Assembly (NCBI GenBank): GCA_028751055.1
Contig: JAQZDD010000028.1
Coordinates: 1 to 8,601 of the forward strand
DNA: 8,601 bases
Origin: Euryarchaeota archaeon Ods04
GTDB lineage: Archaea; Halobacteriota; Halobacteria; Halobacteriales; Halorutilaceae
Direction: 5' to 3'
Below, one piece after another: positions 6,377-8,601 of the stretch. Within the stretch, counting starts at the first letter, position 1. Each line of letters opens with the position of its first letter. The notes below the pieces were generated by a model. That model made no database searches. It had not been told where the DNA came from and worked only from the letters and a program-made list of their open reading frames with translations. The translations under genes were made by a program, and so were the position numbers.

Positions 6377-7138
6377 TCACGTGAGCCGTCGGTCGGTGTT
6401 TATACCGCGGTCGTCTTCGATTTCGCTGACGAGCGCGTCGAGTGCGTCGGTGTCGATTCCTTCATCACGCAACATATCTTCGTCCATCTCTTTGAGATGC
6501 ATTACCTGAGTCTCCAGCGAACTCCTGATGAGCATCCGTTCGCCCGCGTTCTCGACAGCCCTGAGATAGAACTCCGTCACCGTTATGTCGCCCGTCGCAA
6601 GGTTCCTACCGAGTGCTTCCCTCTCGAACTGAACGTCGTCAAGACGCATGAGGAGGTACTCGACGCTTTCGGCTGTACGGTGAACCTCCGACCTGCTTTC
6701 GGTGTCGAGCCTGCTCTCGATGGTTCCACGCGTACCCGAAACCGACTCCTGCAGGTTCATAGACATCCTCTGCCCCATCGGCGGCGAGTCTATCTCGGGA
6801 CTCCGTGTCACGGTTGCGAGAGCAGACTTGTACGACGTGCCCGTGTCGACGGTTATCCGCAGGTTGACGACGCCCGAAAGCTCGGAGACGCGTTCTTCGT
6901 CGAAGACCACCTTGCCGTCCTCATCGGTGGCGTAGTCGCCGTCAAGCGGCGTCTCGCCGGTGACTCCCGAGACCGTTACCTTCGCATCCTCGACAGGTTC
7001 GCCGTCTTGTGTCACGTCGACCGAGATGCTCGACCCTTCCTCGGTGACGCTGACGCTGAGCGCGCCCGCCGTTCCCACCAGAAGGACGGACGCCAGAACT
7101 GCGACGAATACGGCGACGGCAACCGGGTTCCTCGTCAT
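6377..7138 (-). CDS. Secreted protein: predicted beta-sandwich domain plus helical C-terminal region
   Basis: I do not recognise a named family. The 253 residues start with a short basic end (MTRN), a hydrophobic core (about 5-23) and a likely signal-peptidase site after AGA (26), so Sec export is expected. There is no lipobox Cys, no second membrane segment and no C-terminal archaeosortase-type signal, so the protein is probably released or held by contacts. Residues 28-112 alternate like a beta-sandwich of the Ig-like or carboxypeptidase-regulatory type. GEPVEDAKVTVSG (46-58) followed by TDEDGKVVF (71-79) is typical of such surface domains. Residues 118-245 are charged and look helical, with heptad-like stretches (SVEYLLMRLDDVQFEREALGRNL). 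The protein is acidic, as expected for life in brine. A GTTAAAG element about 32 bases upstream gives it its own promoter. Function unknown. Confidence 0.75.
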   Translation of the reverse strand: MTRNPVAVAVFVAVLASVLLVGTAGALSVSVTEEGSSISVDVTQDGEPVEDAKVTVSGVTGETPLDGDYATDEDGKVVFDEERVSELSGVVNLRITVDTGTSYKSALATVTRSPEIDSPPMGQRMSMNLQESVSGTRGTIESRLDTESRSEVHRTAESVEYLLMRLDDVQFEREALGRNLATGDITVTEFYLRAVENAGERMLIRSSLETQVMHLKEMDEDMLRDEGIDTDALDALVSEIEDDRGINTDRRLT

Positions 7139-7166
7139 CTTTCGTTGGATACGCTACGTCCGTCAC

Positions 7167-7174
7167 GGTTAAAG
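7167..7174 (-). promoter_or_regulatory. TATA-like box of the secreted-protein gene
   Basis: The minus strand reads CTTTAACC, centred about 32 bases upstream of the ATG at 7138. The spacing predicts a transcript that is leaderless or has only a few untranslated bases. Confidence 0.45.
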
Positions 7175-7223
7175 CCCTTCTCATAGTTCAGAAAAGTTCA
7201 AGCAGCAACGCAGGGGGTTACTC

Positions 7224-7256
7224 CGACCGTTCAAAGACTTCACGACTGTTCAAAGA
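7224..7256. repeat. Tandem pair of 14-bp direct repeats, CGACNGTTCAAAGA
   Basis: CGAC-C-GTTCAAAGA (7224-7237) is repeated as CGAC-T-GTTCAAAGA (7243-7256) with a 19-base period. Two further GTTCA words occur at 7186 and 7196 with a 10-base period. They lie upstream of the secreted-protein promoter, in the 278-base gap before the tRNA. The rest of that gap shows no convincing open frame. The repeats could be a binding site for a regulator of the secreted-protein gene; that is inference. Confidence 0.45.
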
Positions 7257-7312
7257 ACATAACGGCGCGCGCCTCACCGCGTCACGTCCCGGCACCGTCA
7301 CCTAAAACAAAA

Positions 7313-7322
7313 GCGTTAATAC
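7313..7322 (+). promoter_or_regulatory. Possible promoter upstream of tRNA-Glu
   Basis: After an A-rich run (CCTAAAACAAAA) the plus strand reads GCGTTAATAC, the best TATA-like word before the tRNA. It would start transcription near 7345 and leave a leader of about 70 bases. A weaker alternative, GTGTTAGA near 7389-7396, would start at the mature tRNA end. Confidence 0.3.
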
Positions 7323-7416
7323 TCGAACCGGAATACGTACCACCGCGTACGAGCGCGTCGGAAGGCGCGCGGAACGTCCGTCGTTTCGTGTTAGACGCGT
7401 TCGGGAAGAAACGAAA

Positions 7417-7491
7417 GCTCCGCTGGTGTAGTCCGGCCAATCATATTGCCCTCTCGAGGCAATGACGGGGGTTCAAATCCCCCGCGGAGCA
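7417..7491 (+). tRNA. tRNA-Glu (anticodon CTC)
   Basis: A full cloverleaf can be drawn. The acceptor stem pairs GCTCCGC (7417-7423) with GCGGAGC (7484-7490), with discriminator A at 7491. The D arm pairs GTG (7426-7428) with CAT (7442-7444) and contains a GG in the loop. The anticodon stem pairs TTGCC (7446-7450) with GGCAA (7458-7462) around the loop CTCTCGA, placing CTC at 7453-7455. The variable loop is TGAC. The T arm is GGGGG-TTCAAAT-CCCCC (7467-7483). CTC reads the Glu codon GAG. No CCA is encoded and there is no intron, both normal in archaea. The first bases after it start an AT-richer accessory segment with an integrase remnant, so this gene was probably the insertion target. Confidence 0.95.
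7467..7491 (+). other. Candidate attL core: 3' part of tRNA-Glu
   Basis: Tyrosine recombinases that target tRNA genes usually recombine within the 3' half and leave an intact tRNA at one end and a direct copy of the T arm and acceptor at the other. An integrase fragment begins 131 bases downstream and faces away, which fits this arrangement. No second copy of this segment is visible between 7492 and 8601, so the other end would lie beyond the right edge. Confidence 0.4.
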
Positions 7492-7591
7492 TCCTCTTCA
7501 TGCGGTTTTCGAGTTCGACAGAGGTTGGCGAGAAAGAGTCAGTAACGGCATTAAAGTTAGACGGAAGCCTAATCGCCCGACAACGCCGACC

Positions 7592-7599
7592 TTATAAAA
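7592..7599 (+). promoter_or_regulatory. Strong TATA box of the integrase remnant
   Basis: CTTATAAAAA (7591-7600) is the best archaeal TATA box in the window. Its centre is about 27 bases upstream of the ATG at 7623, so the transcript should be leaderless. A second AT-rich word, ATTAAAGTTAG (7550-7560), lies further upstream and might be an extra promoter. Confidence 0.65.
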
Positions 7600-7622
7600 A
7601 CGTTCAGGCAAAATAGGAAAAT

Positions 7623-8192
7623 ATGGAAGAACTCGAAGAAACTGCGACAAAAATGACCGAAGCAGAGGAAAAGGTACACGGGATACCGTTGGTGACAGAA
7701 CCGGTCGAAGAACGACTCAACCAGAGACAGCAGTTGGACTACGCGGAGGAACGGCGCGACCTAATCAAGTGGCTGATCAAGATAGGAAAGAACCCGGAGA
7801 GAGGAGAAGGCTACAGTCCCAACACGGTCAAGCCGCGCTCGTACCGGATGGACCAGTTCTACCGATGGGTGTGGAAAGAAGAAGGCGGCTACACCACGAA
7901 CATCACGACCGCGCACGCGGACGACTTCACCGAGGAACTGAAGCTCTCCGACGACTCAAACGTCCACAAGAACAACACGCTCAAAGCGTTGAAGATGCTG
8001 TACAAGTGGAGAAAGCATAGGCGCGACGGAACAGAGTGGGATCCAAACATGACGTTCAAGACCGAGCGCAGTTCTCCGAGCGACTTCCTCAGGATGGACG
8101 AGAGGGAAAAGATAAGGAAGGCACCGCAGGGTGTTGAAAATAACGAGGAATGGGTCACTTTTCCGACAACCCGATTGAAAGAGGGCGGATAG
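7623..8192 (+). pseudogene. Tyrosine recombinase (integrase) remnant: N-terminal core-binding domain only
   Basis: The open frame has 189 residues; haloarchaeal integrases of this type are usually roughly 350-420. Residues about 38-135 form the SAM-like N-terminal core-binding domain, with the characteristic stretches DLIKWLIKIGKNPERGEGYSP (46-66), RSYRMDQFYRWVWKEEGGYTTNIT (72-95) and NNTLKALKMLYKWRKH (117-132). Residues 151-167 (SPSDFLRMDEREKIRKA) match the region that leads into the catalytic domain. The frame then continues for only 22 residues and stops. None of the catalytic residues (Arg, the His-x-x-Arg box, Tyr) is present, so it cannot recombine DNA. The tail VENNEEWVTFPTTR resembles a later strand of the catalytic domain, so an internal deletion is possible. 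It may still bind DNA or repress. It sits behind a strong leaderless promoter beside tRNA-Glu. The family call is firm; calling it inactive is inference from missing residues. Confidence 0.75.
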
Positions 8193-8193
8193 G

Positions 8194-8601
8194 TCAGAAT
8201 CCAGCTAATCCCGTCTGATAATCGTCGATCTTCTCAACGACATCCTCGAACTCGGGTTTCTCGGTTACGAGTCGGTCTAAGGCAGTATTCCAGTAGTTGC
8301 CAACATCCTCTACCTCCTCTTCAGACAGACCTTCTCCTAATTCGAGTTCTACATTCCGTTTTTCTGCCTTCTTTCTGAGTGCTTCGGCTATCTTTCGGTC
8401 GTCGAACTCCTCTTGGTTCAACAGTCTGTAGATGTCGTAGTAGTCTCGGGCACGTGCTCGCTGGTAGAGGCTCCGAAGCTTCTCGACCAGTATCTCCTCG
8501 ACGCTGTACGCGGGCAGTTCGAACTCGGGTACATCTTCGAAGCTGTGCTTGTGTGTGGTAACAGGGAACTCCATCGACTCGTTGAAGCTTATGTCAAGAT
8601 C
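8194..8601 (-). CDS. AbiEii/AbiGii-type nucleotidyltransferase toxin, C-terminal part; continues past right edge
   Basis: The visible 135 residues include nine codons upstream of the first in-frame Met at 8574, and the frame stays open to the window edge, so the true start is outside. DLDISFNES at the left of the fragment resembles the strand that ends the catalytic nucleotidyltransferase core. It is followed by the family hallmark VEEILVEKLRSLYQRARARDYYDIYRLL, with EK at fragment residues 40-41 and RARDYYD at 50-56. A helical, charged C-terminus ends in YQTGLAGF. In type IV toxin-antitoxin and abortive-infection systems such enzymes transfer nucleotides to tRNA or proteins and are controlled by an AbiEi-type antitoxin encoded upstream. 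That partner would lie beyond the right edge. The gene converges on the integrase remnant, with a single base between their stops. The family is well supported; activity cannot be judged because the catalytic N-terminus is not visible. Confidence 0.8.
   Translation of the reverse strand, partial: DLDISFNESMEFPVTTHKHSFEDVPEFELPAYSVEEILVEKLRSLYQRARARDYYDIYRLLNQEEFDDRKIAEALRKKAEKRNVELELGEGLSEEEVEDVGNYWNTALDRLVTEKPEFEDVVEKIDDYQTGLAGF

Larger units (their letters stand above)
7492..8601. mobile_element. Left end of a decayed tRNA-targeted integrative element
   Basis: Immediately after tRNA-Glu, base composition becomes visibly more AT-rich and codon use shifts, with more AAA, AAG, AGA and AGG codons than in the genes to the left. 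The segment holds an integrase gene without its catalytic domain and an AbiEii-type toxin gene, both typical accessory cargo. Gene order (tRNA, short gap, integrase reading away) is the usual attL arrangement. The right end is not in the window. Loss of the catalytic integrase domain implies the element can no longer excise by its own enzyme. Confidence 0.6.

Noticed and set aside
6305..7186. A 293-codon open frame on the plus strand
   Set aside because: It is antisense to the secreted protein, which has a proper signal peptide, acidic composition and a promoter at the right distance. The plus-strand product has none of these.
7500..7512. GGTTTTCG after the tRNA as a transcription terminator
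   Set aside because: A run of four T's is too short and common to call with confidence, although termination near here is likely.
7492..8601. Direct-repeat copy of the tRNA 3' end (attR) or a CRISPR array in the right part of the window
   Set aside because: I found no second copy of the T arm and acceptor sequence and no regularly spaced repeats, so neither is reported.

Overview
The window looks like a haloarchaeal chromosome (class Halobacteria or a close relative). The proteins are rich in Asp and Glu. The genes start at or within a few bases of the expected transcription start, about 25-32 bp downstream of archaeal TATA-like boxes. There is an archaeal transcription factor S and an archaeal-type tRNA-Glu without an encoded CCA. 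Base composition is moderately GC-rich up to about 7500 and visibly more AT-rich after that.

Region 1 (1-2757). A minus-strand operon encodes, in order of transcription, a medium-chain dehydrogenase without the usual zinc ligands, a 6-pyruvoyl-tetrahydropterin synthase (PTPS)/QueD-like protein, and the N-terminal part of a GT-B glycosyltransferase that runs off the left edge. A FkbM-type methyltransferase is divergently transcribed from the other side of one short AT-rich element, which appears to be a symmetric bidirectional promoter. The gene set suggests an uncharacterised pathway that makes and decorates a pterin-derived or sugar-linked small molecule. This is the most interesting part of the window.

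Region 2 (2785-7138). All genes are on the minus strand and several have their own promoters. In transcription order they are a secreted protein with a predicted beta domain and a helical tail, a DEAD/DEAH helicase with a four-cysteine insertion, transcription factor S followed closely by a CDP-alcohol phosphatidyltransferase, and a DoxX-like membrane protein. These look like core genes. The phosphatidyltransferase may add to the small-molecule or lipid theme of region 1.

Region 3 (7139-8601). An intergenic stretch with short direct repeats leads into tRNA-Glu(CTC). Downstream of the tRNA is an AT-richer accessory segment. It holds a tyrosine-recombinase (integrase) gene lacking its catalytic domain, behind a strong leaderless promoter. 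A gene for an AbiEii-type nucleotidyltransferase toxin converges on it and runs off the right edge. This is best read as the end of a decayed tRNA-targeted integrative element carrying a toxin-antitoxin or phage-defence module.
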